From Chytridium lagenaria (Eukaryota > Chytridiomycota > Chytridiomycetes > Chytridiales > Chytridiaceae): a stretch of 43,444 bases of DNA. The DNA lies in NCBI GenBank assembly GCA_025449115.1, contig JAHLKC010000215.1, forward strand, positions 1-43,444, read 5' to 3'. The position numbers and the translations under genes were made by a program. Shown here in pieces: positions 21,242-32,700 of the stretch; positions within the stretch are counted from its first letter, which is position 1; every line of letters starts with the position of its first letter. The notes beneath the pieces are model-generated. The model made no database searches. It saw only the letters and a program-made list of their open reading frames with translations, and was not told the DNA's origin.

Positions 21242-21242
21242 T

Positions 21243-21761
21243 ATTATCTAGATGCCAATAATACTATAGAGTACACGGAAGTCTAGTAATCCAGAAATAC
21301 AGCTTCTACTTTTTATAAACATTTATTAAATATTTTAGCTAAACACGCTGCATCAACGACTGCAGGGTGCAAAGAAACTTTGGCGTGGAGAATGGGTTGA
21401 ATAGCAAAGAAACAAAGATAACAAAGATTATGCCAAAAAGGAAAACAACTTTTCAAAACAATAAGCTCAATGGACCTGCAGATCCTCATGAAACATACCC
21501 GGTGTTGAGGCTTGCAGCCAATCTATTCTGTTTTTGGATATGAACGAGTATTGAGACTGATGGCAATGTCAATGTTGCATTTTTCACACCTCTAGTGCCA
21601 GAATACCAGCCTCCAAACAGTTTGACAAACATAATTTAGCTTGTTTGCAAACAGGTTGCTAAATATTGCTGAGACTTTTTTTATGGAATATGCAAACACA
21701 TAAGCAAATTTTTATCCTTATGCGTTTGCAAATTCTTATCTTTCAACTTATCTGATCCCAA
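21243..21761. other. AT-rich spacer right of the Harbinger element
   Basis: No gene seen. It should be the original upstream flank of the interrupted minus-strand gene at 13388, now moved about 7.8 kb away by the Harbinger insertion. Confidence 0.4.
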
Positions 21762-22058
21762 CTAAAAATGCCGCAGGCATCTGCTGGTGCGAAGAACTCT
21801 ATACTCAAGGGCTAATTTCATGGCTGCAGAGGCTACACGTAAGAAAAGAGAGGCAGGTGACGAGATGGATTGACTCTGAGGAGCCAATCCTTGAAGATTA
21901 GGAACTTTACTGGAGCCTTCAGCAAGAACATCACAGAAAAAGCGGTTGTGGAAGCAAACTTTATGTACAATGAAGGAATTCCTCCCAAAGATCACCAAAG
22001 CTGGATGCTTCTCAAACAGCATTTTCGTCACCTGCGGGATGAAAGAAAACCTACCGGT
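21762..22058. pseudogene. Unrecognised coding-like fragment left of the solo LTR
   Basis: Both strands are open up to the LTR border. The minus frame (to 21762) gives about 99 residues, beginning TGRFSFIPQVTK. The + frame from about 21870 gives about 60 residues rich in Lys, Glu and Asn. If the LTR is ignored, either frame joins an open frame on the other side (22565 onward). I cannot tell which strand is coding and recognise neither product. Confidence 0.35.
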
Positions 22059-22564
22059 TGTTGGGTTTCGCTCACTTGACTCACAAGGACGCGTCAGGAT
22101 CACTCGCACCTTTAGTCCGCCGCGTCAGGCGCAACACTAGAGTGCTCTGGAATTTACGCGTCATTAGAGTTGAGCGCGAACGCGCCCACTGGACTTCTCA
22201 TTTACATTCTGGACTCGTTCTGAATTTTCCACTTTGATTTACCTTCCTTGATTGGTTTATTTTCTTTATGCCAGTTTAATTATAATTCTACCTGTTTGTG
22301 ATTGGACATTCCCTTCTAGCCTTTATTCCCTTTGTTCCCGTCAAGGCTCTCTGATTTGTTTATCTTTGTAGTGGAGAGTTCAACGCGTGAGTGTACGCGT
22401 CTCCGATAGGTTTACCTTTGTGTTGTCTTTCCTCTTTACTTGTTCGTTTTGTTTCAGTATTTAAAGACTCGTGTGTTGAGTCGAAATAAATTAAGAAAGT
22501 TGTTCGAGCAAAAGTGCGTTTAACTTTGTTTTAATTGAGCCCTGTGAACATCAAGTATTCAACA
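22059..22564 (+). repeat. Solo Copia-B LTR, opposite orientation
   Basis: TGTTGGGTTTCGC...GTATTCAACA matches the reverse complement of the Copia-B LTRs over its full 506 bp, with no internal Copia sequence on either side. It keeps four ACGCGT sites. Bases flanking it (CCGGT on the left, GGGGG on the right) do not form a target duplication. A solo LTR normally arises by recombination between the two LTRs of one copy, which would leave the duplication. Its absence suggests recombination between different copies or later change. Confidence 0.9.
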
Positions 22565-22840
22565 GGGGGTAGGACTGGAATTGGCTGCCAAGAATGTGGA
22601 AGGTGTGGGGAGGAGGACACAATTTGGCTTGTAGAGGCGGAATAATCTCTCACTGGCTTTTTCCAAATTTTCCTTATTTGATTGGCTTGATACTATTAAT
22701 CCTCGCTTTTTCATATCCATTTGTAGTTCTACTTTACTCCAATCATTGATCAATATGACCACTGCTCTTTGACCGCCCTTTGTTTTCATCTTTTTAGGAT
22801 CTATTATTTTGGCAACCTGCCGCTGCATCAAATACCCCAT
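22565..22840 (-). pseudogene. Unrecognised coding-like fragment right of the solo LTR
   Basis: An ATG at 22840 opens about 92 codons rich in Lys, Ser and hydrophobic residues, reading without a stop to the LTR edge at 22565. With the LTR ignored it would continue into the minus frame at 22058. No family recognised. Confidence 0.35.
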
Positions 22841-23767
22841 GTTTAAAAATCTCTGGAGTCCCTCTGTTTGGAGTGGTCATTATCAGACTTAGTTGGCGGG
22901 ATCAGAAGGGTAAAAAAGGGGGAATTGTCACACCTATGAAATATTGACACTTTGTTACAAATTTAACAGATATGAGGCATGGTTGTTTTGAAGAAATGAT
23001 GTAAGGGATGTATGGCGTATATAAGGCTAATCAAAAAACACTTTGTTACTTTTTCGACATCCTCCCCTACCAAGATGCATGGCTTTCTCCGGTAAGGACT
23101 TGAGTCAGCCTGTAACTTTGCCAAAGATCAAGGAATTTCCCGCCCTTTGATTTTGGGCCTTGCATACAGATAACATAAACACAAGCATGCCATCAACTCC
23201 GCAAATGTAATAGGTCTCCACGTGCATTACAAAAATTGCTCACGTAGCCACGTGTGGTAGACAAGAAGGTCTGTGAAGTTCTCTCTATGGCCCCCTCTGC
23301 TAAGCCCCAGCATATAGATGTAGAGAACCACATTATATGTGACAAGATTAATGCCTAGGATGTACTCCTAGGTCAAGAGTCAAGCCCTATTATGCCTGTA
23401 GTGACAGCGTGGACCTAAGTTGCTGTGATTTTTGTTCTAATTGTTAATAACAAAGGGAAAAAGAAGGGAAATGTCTCGTGACTAGATCAAAAGTGACCAG
23501 GAGAAAGAGGTCTATGAGAAGGGATTCCATCTCGCACCAAGGAGTGTACTAGGTGTCTGAATCGCTGCAATAAGCCGTTTTGACATGTTTCATCTCAATC
23601 TCATCTACCTAGGGCCCTGCTCTCCCGTTCACAGGCAACTAGATAGCCTGTCATAGCCATGGAGAATAGAACAGAGGTAGTTATACTGACCAAACCTTCA
23701 AAAGAATCATGCGCTTGAGGCGTCTTCCCATTACTCATACCTTTGTAGACAGTGTCTTGGTTGACAT
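22841..23767. other. Non-coding spacer between the LTR fragment and the 28S segment
   Basis: No convincing gene or RNA. The only open frames are short and lack domains. Base composition is moderately AT-rich. Confidence 0.4.
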
Positions 23768-24643
23768 CATAGTTCACCATCTTTCGGGTCCCAGCACATA
23801 TGCTCATACTCAGATCCATCATAAAAATCCAGACCGGTCGCTACTGCACCGAAGTTCGTAGCCTTTCACTTTCATTACGCCCGTGGGTTTGCCACCCAAA
23901 GACTCGCATATGTGTTGGACTCCTTGGTCCGTGTTTCAAGACGGGTGGTTTAAAACCATTTCGTCAGCATCCTAAGCCCAGAAGTGGATAGCCAACCGTG
24001 CGCAATAGAGCTTCACCGACAATCAACAAGTTGTTTGCCAGCGGGACTAAAGAGGCGGAAGGTTCTCCCGTAACAAGGCTGCGTTCCTCGGTCCAACCCG
24101 GGGCATGACTGAAGACTATAACACCTCAAGAGGCTACCTGTCAACAGCTTTATAACCCAAGTCAAACCGATGCTGACCCGCATGCAATAGAGTGCACCGC
24201 CCTAATGGACAGCTGATCTATTACACGCAATACTGGTTTCAAGCCGTTCCCTTTAGACAATTTCACGTACTGTTTAACTCTCTTTTCAAAGTTCTTTTCA
24301 TCTTTCCCTCACTGGTACTTGTTCGCTATCGGTCTCTCGCCAATATTTAGCCTTAGATGGTATTTACCACCCGCTTTGGACAGCATTCCCAAGCTATCCG
24401 ACTCTAGGAAGACGCATCACATAGGAGCAAACACCGGGTCAGGTACGGGATTCTCACCCTCTCTGATGCCGTGTTCCAACGGACTTTTACCCAGGCTGCC
24501 CCCGAAAGCCTTCTTTAGACTACAATTCGCACGGGGAACCCGCGAGATTTCAAAGTTGAGCTCATCCCGCTTCACTTGCCGTTACTAGGGGAATCCTTGT
24601 TAGTTTCTTTTCCTCCGCTTACTGATATGCTTAAGTTCAGCGG
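23768..24643 (-). rRNA. Truncated 28S rRNA segment (5' D1-D3 part), probably a pseudogene
   Basis: Read on the minus strand this starts at CCGCTGAACTTAAGCATATC, the universal start of the fungal large-subunit D1 region. It runs through conserved blocks, including GGGAAAGATGAAAAGAACTT and GACCCGAAAGATGGTGAAC, and ends abruptly after GTGAACTATG. About 876 of the roughly 3,400 bases of a full gene are present. No 5.8S or ITS lies upstream: the bases that normally precede CCGCTGAAC are replaced by unrelated DNA. The ITS4 primer site has one mismatch (TACTGATATGC for TATTGATATGC). I infer a dispersed rDNA fragment rather than a working rDNA unit. Confidence 0.9.
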
Positions 24644-25106
24644 CGGCGTGCTGACCAGAGCACCCGCTAGTACAACTCAACACAGTATAATTAATTCAAA
24701 GGGAAAGGTGATGGCAAGCCCACCTCGGGCTGGCCTGAATGTGCAGATGGCTCAATCTAGGAAAACAAAGGTGTACGTAAATCTATTCAACTTTCTACAA
24801 ATAATAAAACAAAATATAAAGGTTATTAAATTACAGCAACAGGTACCTCCACCAAGTGGTAGAATGATACCACGGCAACCCCCATTCCTTCTATAAAAAC
24901 CTCTCTTGTATTTATGGGGAAAAATTATGAAAAAACGCGAGAGGGAAAAAAATGGAACGGGAACAAGGAAATAAGAATAAGGGCACACCTCTATAAAAGC
25001 GACGCATTCATGCCTCTTGGTGAGGTTATCTTATAACCTCACAAAGGTGAGAGACAACGGGTATGGGATGTAGGTAATTATCAAATAACCTTAGAGGTTC
25101 AAGTAC
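24644..25106. other. Non-coding spacer, 28S flank
   Basis: AT-rich with no gene. A short perfect hairpin (GAGGTTAT/ATAACCTC) sits near 25021-25041. No tRNA, 5.8S or ITS was found. Confidence 0.4.
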
Positions 25107-25455
25107 TTATGCACCTTGCCTCTTCAGTGGAGTTGCTTCATAACTTTGCACATTTTTCAGAACTTGGTTTCCAAATTTCCTCACAAGAGCACTCTCAATT
25201 TGTTTAAAAGAAAGATCCTGGTTGTCAGCATCAATTGCCAACACTTCTATCTCCAGCATGAATGTCGTGAGATCTGGCCCCAATAATGTTATGCTCCGAG
25301 CAGGATTCAAGTGATGCCCGCTGGCTTGTTCCAAAACAATTTTGTTGATACGACAATTCCTTTTGTTGACGTTGAAATAAAATCACTTCCATCTTTTTAG
25401 ACCCAGTATTTTTTTCCTTCCATTGATGATAGACAATCGCAAGGTTTTCCTCCAA
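25107..25455 (-). pseudogene. Unrecognised coding fragment with one frameshift
   Basis: Two overlapping minus frames (25455 down to about 25340, then to a stop at 25107) together look like one protein of about 110 residues broken by a single-base shift near 25350. The second part is well balanced in composition and ends in a basic tail. I recognise no domain. Neighbours give no clue; it may be a remnant of a repeat. Confidence 0.3.
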
Positions 25456-26600
25456 AGCATAAAAGCATTACTGAATGTCCTCTTCTAGAACATTATTTGA
25501 CACTGAACCCATTGTGAAGAATTACATTATTCACATGGCGGATGGCTCATAACGACATTTTGCCTTAGTCTGTTGAGTTCCGTTGTATCCCATGTCAGCG
25601 TGTATATTTACATGTCATATTGAATCCTCCCTTCTTTTCCCTCTGGGGTTTTAAATATACTTTTTCCCCACATTTATAGGGGTTTTATTAAAGGCGGTGG
25701 CACATATATGTGCCATTTATGTGTGTGTGCATATGTTGTGTTTATTATTGTTTATCTGTATTCTGTGTTTTGTGTATTGCTTTAATATGAGAGATTTCTT
25801 GGAATTAAGTAGTTGATATTGGGTTGATTTTCCATCCTCTTTCTCACTCTCGTGGCCTCCCCATGATCCCCCTTCACTCCTTCTTGGATGGCAGCCCTGC
25901 CACCTGGTGAAGCCGCAATCCAACTGTTTGAAGCAGAAGACTGGGGCGGGAGCCTAAGGGTCCTCCTCATTGTCAGTGTCATTTAACATAGGCTTGGTTG
26001 GCTACATTCCACCTCTAATGATCCCCAAGCCGGTGAGTGACGCTGCAGGCAGGTGATATGAGTGAACTTACACTGTGCCAGCTCGTGAGGCAACAAGATA
26101 ATCACGTTCCAAAAGGTGCCAAGAGACAATCTTGTGCTGATATTGGTTTAGAAGCAACGTAAGTCAACCATCAAGATCTCCCTTTTATTTAATAGAGCTC
26201 GTGAAAACTACCACACACAGCCAAAACAACATTAACATCACTTCAACGGCGGAGTACATCCGTCCTCCAGGTGCTCTGTGGACTTGCTCTGCTGGAGCAT
26301 CTCCTTTACTCTTCTCCCCTATCCCCTAGTCAAAGCTAGGTAGGGAGGGATGGGTCAAGAGAAGATCACACCATGTCAGTAAAAGTGATTGCAGATTTTA
26401 CAGTTTAGTTTTTCAAGGCTGTCGTAAGTTTGTCCCGTCTAATTATATATTGGATAATCAATGATGAATGGTTACTTAGGACATATGGTATGTATGCAAC
26501 TCAATATTTTGGAGGGGATTGATCAATCAAATTAAGCTTCAAGCGCTTCAATTGCGATAGTAGCCTTAATTCAGTTGTCCTGAAGTACCAGGATTGACTA
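25456..26600. other. Gene-poor spacer
   Basis: No convincing gene. A minus-strand open stretch around 25782-25982 is rich in Arg, Gly and Ser but has no domain and no start context that I trust. Confidence 0.35.
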
Positions 26601-27065
26601 CAGCACCTCATTCCATGCCATCCTCATCCAGATCCTTGGTATCAATAATGTACATATCATTCAAATAATCTGAATCATCTGCATCTGAATCAGGCTCATT
26701 TTTGTCACTACCCTGTTAACTTTGCTTTAGTGCGATGTTGGTATCTGTCTTCAACTCATTTGTGTTGATCAGATCCAGATTGGAGTCAGCCATCTCAGGA
26801 ACAGCTCTTCTAAACCTGGAAGGTAAGCTCATGATCTCTCGCAGAACACAGAGTCAGGATGAGCAAATGCTTCGGATGCTGCTGTCCACGTGAAAGATGT
26901 TGCTGGGTTGAGTTTTGTCCCATAAATTGGTGCAGTTGAGGGGCTGAATGCCCGTGCCTTACAATGTAAATTCAGGAAACGTGGTAGCTTCATGCTGGGA
27001 TTAGGCTGCAATGAAGCGTTCAGACGAAGCTGGGGGAGAACACACGTAATTAAAGTCACAGGCAA
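26601..27065 (-). pseudogene. Unrecognised degraded coding fragment with acidic tail
   Basis: A minus frame from 27065 carries about 75 codons (Pro, Ala, Ser, Phe). A second frame from about 26833 continues with a Leu/Asp/Asn-rich stretch, one in-frame stop near 26716, and a strongly acidic C-terminus (DSDADDSDYLND) ending near 26607. This looks like one gene with a frameshift and a nonsense change. No family recognised. Confidence 0.3.
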
Positions 27066-27559
27066 AGAAGGGCATCCAGCAATATTTCACACTATTGTAC
27101 ATTCAAAACTACAAATACAACGTCTGAGATATTTCCAAAAAAAACCCGCAAATATATATAGGGGTCTGCAAAACGAGGGGCAGTCAGCACATTATACATT
27201 ATTTAATAGAAACTCGTAACACAATTTCGTTAAAAATTCGTTAATTGTCCTTCTAACGTTAATGCTGTAGTCAGTCTTCTGACTTAAAAATTACTTAAAA
27301 TAGCATCAAGAAGTTAAAAATTCATTAAATAAATAAGCAAAATAGAGTTAAAATCCTGGCAGTTTAGTTTCCTCTGGGAATGCAATTTGTTCAACGAGTG
27401 ATCATCCATTTAGTAGATTGATATTAAGTGATCCAACTTCTTTTGTAGGAAGTAAAATGTATATTCATTGATATCTCAGAAGTATTTATGCTAATATATA
27501 GTGCAGTCATGTTCCACCATATAAAGCTATTTTTGAATCACGAGAAATTTCGGTGAAAC
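27066..27559. other. AT-rich upstream region of ALG6
   Basis: About 65-70% A+T, no open frame of note. It should hold the ALG6 promoter; I see no specific element I can name. Confidence 0.4.
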
Positions 27560-29478
27560 ATGTCGGCTCTAAAAGATCACAGCTTTGGGGTCGGTCTAGT
27601 AACGTCTCTTCTGTTCAGCACCGCCGTAAAATGGTGCATCGGTTTGAATGGGTACTCAGGTTGGATTTACTATCCCTCAATTCATGCGCTTCATTCAAAC
27701 TTTCCTACTAACAGATGCTATTTATCAACAGGAAAGGGCCATCCACCAATGTATGGCGACTTCGAAGCCCAACGACACTGGCTAGAGATCACCTTTCACC
27801 TCCCCGTATCCCAATGGTATCACTACGATCTACTCTACTGGGGCCTCGATTATCCACCTCTTACCGCATACCATAGTTATATCTTGGGATGGATGTAAGG
27901 CGCGCTCATGACTTTATTCTCAAATTGTTAGTGCGCATATAGTAAACCCTAAGTGGGTTGCTTTGGATGCATCGAGAGGCTACGAGGGAGATGATTTGAA
28001 GACATTCATGCGAACTACGGCGTTGGTGACGGATTTGATAATATTTGGGACAGGGAGTGCGTATTTCGCGTATGTGGTTGGCGCTGGACGCTCATCGCTT
28101 CAGAAGGTATTCCGAATCCTTTGCTGCGTAATCTAACTATTTTAACAGAACTTATCGTTTTTCTTTTTGATTGCGCAACCGGGCTTGGCCATAATTGATC
28201 ATGGGCATTTCCAGTATGTCTGATTGAACCTTTTTTCTAGAGATTTTGAGCATATATTCAAACCCTCTTAATTTCTTTCAAGATATAATGCAGCAATGCT
28301 TGGATTCTCTCTTTGGGCTTTCGGATTATTCCTACGCAAAAGATACGCACTTGGCAGCATTATGTTCTGCCTCTCCCTGAGCTTTAAACAAATGGCACTT
28401 TACTATTCCCTCCCCGTCTTTTTCTTTCTCTTGGGGCAATGTCGATTTAAAGGGTACGTCCATTAACTTCTTTGATTATCTCACACTATCAGGTTTACTT
28501 TACTTATCAAATTGGGTGTTTCGGTTATCATAACGCTCGGTGTTTGCTTTTTACCGTTTTTGGGGTCGGTGGCGGATATCCAGCAAGTCGTGCATAGGAT
28601 GTTTCCGTTTCAGAGAGGACTATATGAAGACAAAGTTGCGAATGTTTGGTGTGCTTTAAGCGTTCTCGTAAAGCTTAGAAATTTGTTTGACCTTGAACGT
28701 CTTGCATCAATAAGGTTCGTCTTCTCTTTAGTAGTCCCCTTAACCCTGCCTTAGCGTCATAGCAACTCTTGTTGCAGTTCTACCCTCTAGTTTCCTGGCA
28801 TTCTGGAAACCCACTGAAAAGAACTTTTTGTACGCTTTACTTAACGGTTCAACCGCCTTCTTCCTGTTCTCGTTTCAAGTTCACGAGAAATCTATTTTTG
28901 ATTCCATCTCTCCCTTTGACTCTCCTCATGTTGGATGAACCATTTGCCACGACACTTTTCCATAATGTTGCAATGTTCAGGTAAGATGTTTTCCATTTTC
29001 GTAGTTTTGCTGATCTAGTGAAAAGCATGTACCCGCTGTTGAAAAAAGATGATCTTGTCATCCCTTTTGTGGCTGTGACGCTCATGTACAATGCGTTAGC
29101 GTCACCGGCTCTTCGTCCAACGTCTCTTTTGACCGTGGTTAACATTGTAAGTCGATAATGTTACCACATTGTTCCTATAAGAATCTGAATTATTCCTTTG
29201 TTTAGGCCTTTATCACCGCATCAACAACCCTTATCTCTGCTGAATTCCTTATCCCGGCACCGCAACGATACCCTGACATTTACATCGTCCTCAACGTCCT
29301 TCTAAGCTGTGCAATGTTCTTCCTCCTCTTCATTTACTTCAATCTCCGTCAATTTGGGGTATGGAAAACAGCTTTAGGTGTCACTTCACCCGAACCATCG
29401 ACACGCAAGAAAGAAAAAAACACGCTGATACATGCCTGTAAACTACAGAGATCTTTCCTTTTAGGGATTCTAATTTGA
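27560..29478 (+). CDS. ALG6: Dolichyl-P-Glc:Man9GlcNAc2-PP-dolichol alpha-1,3-glucosyltransferase
   Basis: Adds the first glucose to the lipid-linked N-glycan precursor in the ER membrane, a multi-pass GT-C enzyme. Nine exons fit GT-AG junctions: 27560-27659, 27732-27894, 27932-28106, 28149-28213, 28283-28453, 28493-28714, 28755-28980, 29026-29146 and 29206-29478. Signatures include [17 protein letters not shown] across the first junction (its Asp is the proposed catalytic base in yeast Alg6), [23 protein letters not shown] and LFHNVAMF. These fit ALG6 better than ALG8. The T5 run 28895-28899 has one base too many, shifting the frame in exon 7; without it the product is about 504 residues, near the family length of 510-550. 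The last intron acceptor but one was chosen to give FSMYPLLKK. The gene converges on PHO81. Confidence 0.92.
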
Positions 29479-29721
29479 TACACGTACAATGAGAAATTAT
29501 GGATAAAACTCATCATATTTGCATTGGTCGACAACCATGAGATAAGATAGACAGGATAAGGAAAACAGATGGGCGAATTCCATCAGAACCGAATTTTAGG
29601 ACAAAAGAATATGCAAAAAACAACAAACAACGGATTTTGCATTTACAAGGCAAAACACCGAAACACCGACCAAAAGCAAGGATTCAGCCAACCAACGACT
29701 TAGGACAGACATCACGGTAGA
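29479..29721. terminator. Shared 3' region of convergent ALG6 and PHO81
   Basis: 243 bp between two stop codons. It must contain both 3' ends. It is A-rich on the + strand; no single polyadenylation signal stands out. Confidence 0.4.
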
Positions 29722-32700
29722 TCATGACGAATTGTACCTAAACACCCCATGCGCAAGTATCGCATCCACACCCGCCGTTTCCTGAATATGCACATTCTTG
29801 GCATCTTCGTTCGCCTCGCCGAATGTCGCGAGAATGAGTCCACTTTCTTTAATAGTATTCACAAGAGCAGGTACCTTAATCTGAAAAAGTAATCACCAGG
29901 AAACTTTGTGTTAAAAAAAACGAAAAAAAACAAACCGAATATGAAAACTTACCAACGGCGTCGCCTCACACACAATCCCTAAAAAGTTACTCTTTTTGGC
30001 AAACCTCACCGCCTCCTTTATAGAAGTACACCTCTTATCCCCTTCACCCCGCCCATCCTCATGTAAATCATACCCACATCGTGTTTTAAAGAACACACCA
30101 TAATTCGGTTGTTTCCAACTTAACGCCGTACAGATCGATGGATTGAACGATGAGAAAATAAAGGACCGGTTGGTACCATGATCGTAAACGGTTTTAAGAA
30201 TGAGATCAACATAAGTGTTGACGTCGGGGAAGTTTTGGAGATGCAAGGTGTCGCGTTCATAGGAGGTTGGGTATTTTATATCGATGCAGAGGCCAATCGA
30301 GGGTGGGAGGACCTAAAAAAAAAAAAGGATAAATTAGATAACGGAAGGGTGGGAGGCGTTGAATATACATACCGTTAATATATCCTCTAATGTAAACAAA
30401 TTGTCATTAATCACTTTTGCTAAATCCACCGCCTTGAAACCCAATCCGACAAACGCCTCCTTCGGATTCCACGCGACCTGCTGCTCCAGCCCCTTGAGTG
30501 AATAAAACAGGCTGACAGCTCCAGCGTGTGGTACATCAAACGGTGAAATCTTGAATGAAGATTGTATGGCTGAATACTTGTTCCTTATAAACCAGTCTGT
30601 GTGGACAAGGGTCTTGAGGTCACGCGAGAGTTGGACTTCGACGTTGATGTATTCTTCGACGAGGGAAGAGGCCGTGATGAAAGAGCGGACACCGGATTCG
30701 CTGGTGTTTTTAGCAGAGTTTACAACCTTCGAATGAAATGTGTTAATCTACCTGACCATGAAATTTTATCTTAGTAAAGTAGCGAAAGAGTTACCTGCGT
30801 GCTCTTCCAATACGTCTCCACCTTCCCGCCAATAGACAACTTTTCATGATCAAAAGCTCTAACCATCGAAAACTCAAACGCCAATTCCCCGACCACCCTC
30901 AAATGATTATCAAAGAGTGGTGCCACGCATTTCTCATTATCCGCCGCGCCTGCCGTCCGTCGTCCAAGCGCCAACAAAAGCTGACTAGCAAGAACAACAG
31001 CCCTTCCAAGCACTTTTGTCCCAAACGTTGGATAAATATCAAATTGTAAAGAAAAATTGGTGTGCTCTTCATCGTCGATGAGGAAGGTGTAGACTTCGCT
31101 GTCATCTTTAATGGGGAGAATGACGGAGTAGGGGATACCAAGGTCAGGTTTGGAGGAGATGATGAGTTTAAGGGAGGAGAGTTGGCGAGAACCGAACAAT
31201 TTGATGGGATTTGTGGAACCGGTGGAGGAAATGCCGTTGAAGTTAAGCTGGAGATAGCTCTTCTTTTCAAGGTAATTATGACCGCTTAAAAAAAATAGTA
31301 AGTATATCCGCCTAAACCTACAAAAATATGTTATAACTTACTAAATCCTAAAGGGGATAATAGGCGGCGGCAACGACAAAGATGGAATCGAATCAATATT
31401 CATGCCCTCCATCTCCACATCCTCAATAAACAATGCACTAGGCGCCATAGGCATAAATCCCATCTCCATCGTCGAATTCACCGTCCTCACCTCCTCCTTC
31501 ACAGGCACAGCAAACCACCTCCACCAACTTTGCCGTCTCAATATGTCCCTTATACAACGCATACGTCCACGGCAACCAGTCAGTCTCATCTCTTACATCA
31601 ACTTTGCATCCAGCCGCCAGCAATACTTTAACACAGTCAATGTGACCTTCGGACGCCGAGTAGAAGATGGGGGTCCAGCCGGAAAAGTTGTCTCGGAGGT
31701 CAACGTCGGCTCCGCTATCAATGAGGAGCTTGCAGAGAGCAGCGTGACCTTCTCGTGCGGTGACATGGAGGGCGGAAAGGCCGCCGTCAGCGCTATTTGC
31801 CGCGAGTCGGGCACCCTTTTTCAAAAGAAGTGTGGCGATATCAATATGACCGTACTCGCATGACAGAGCGAGAGGGTCTGCACCAGACGCGGAAGACCGA
31901 TCGATACTAGCTCCTCGTTCGAGAAGCGCTTCAACACATTTGGTATGTCCGCCAATAACAGCATGAATGAGTGGGGAGCAATCATCTAAATCGGTATGAT
32001 CGACGGGTGCACCAGAAGTAACGAGGAAAACGGTACATTCATAACGTCCGTACATGGCGGCGTAATGCAAGGGTGTTCGACCGTACATGTCGGTGGCTTC
32101 AATACCGGCACCGCTTTCCAGAAGAAGACGGATCAAGTCGATCTTTCCAAGGATAGAAGCCTCATGGAGACTTGTGCGGCTGTTAATGTCGTCAGCGAGG
32201 TTAACGTCCACAGATTTTGTGGCAAGAAGGATCGTGAGAAGATCAATGGAAGCCTCTGCAGCGATCCTGGAAAACACCCTCGATAAAAGCCCGTCATCAT
32301 CTTGCATGGACTGTTTTCTCTTCTCCAAAAACTCATGAATTTCGGGGATACGATTATCATGGAACAATCCTACAAGGTCATTTTCTAAATCCGTAGCAGG
32401 ATCCTCGACAGCCACAGCAGTAGCGACCCTCGGTTCACCATTAGTGACATTCTGGAAATCCAACACAGTTCCAGCAGGGAATGACGCAGCATTGTCAAGT
32501 AAAGCGTCCAACTCTGCAAGGTTTGTAGTGGCTGCATCAGTGAGTTCTGCGAGGACGTCGTTGTTGAAGCAAGGTTGGATTTCAATCTGACGCGAAAGGT
32601 AGAGCTCCTTTGTGCTCGATTTGGCGCGCTTGTCCCATTTCTTTAAAATCTTGCGGAATCCGGTGGCATTCACTTCGACAAAAGTCTGATATTGAGGTTA

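Larger units (their letters stand above)
13440..21242. mobile_element. PIF/Harbinger-type DNA transposon, interrupted by Copia-A2
   Basis: Perfect 39-bp terminal inverted repeats (starting GAGAGTTTTCGCAACCGC) lie at 13441-13479 and 21203-21241. Subtracting Copia-A2, the element is about 2.5 kb. It encodes two convergent genes, the Harbinger arrangement: a SANT/Myb-like protein on + and a DDE nuclease on -. The target duplication is uncertain. If the repeat is taken to start one base further out (AGAGAG), ATT flanks both sides; a TA duplication also fits. The classical TTA/TAA does not fit exactly. Confidence 0.85.

Noticed and set aside
1891..22564. Repeat-induced point mutation of the transposons
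   Set aside because: Copies of each family are nearly identical, stops are few outside frameshifts, and CpG-containing ACGCGT sites are retained in large numbers. This is not the pattern of C-to-T mutation.
23800..24588. Small open frames across the 28S segment
   Set aside because: They lie inside the antisense of conserved rRNA sequence and have no protein features.
25021..25041. Short hairpin considered as a tRNA or small RNA
   Set aside because: It is only an 8-bp stem with a tiny loop, with no tRNA arms or box sequences around it.
28981..29004. A 24-nt intron in ALG6, which would be among the shortest known
   Set aside because: Using the acceptor at 29024-29025 instead gives a 45-nt intron, a CTGAT branch-like site and the family-like FSMYPLLKK, so the ultra-short intron is not needed.
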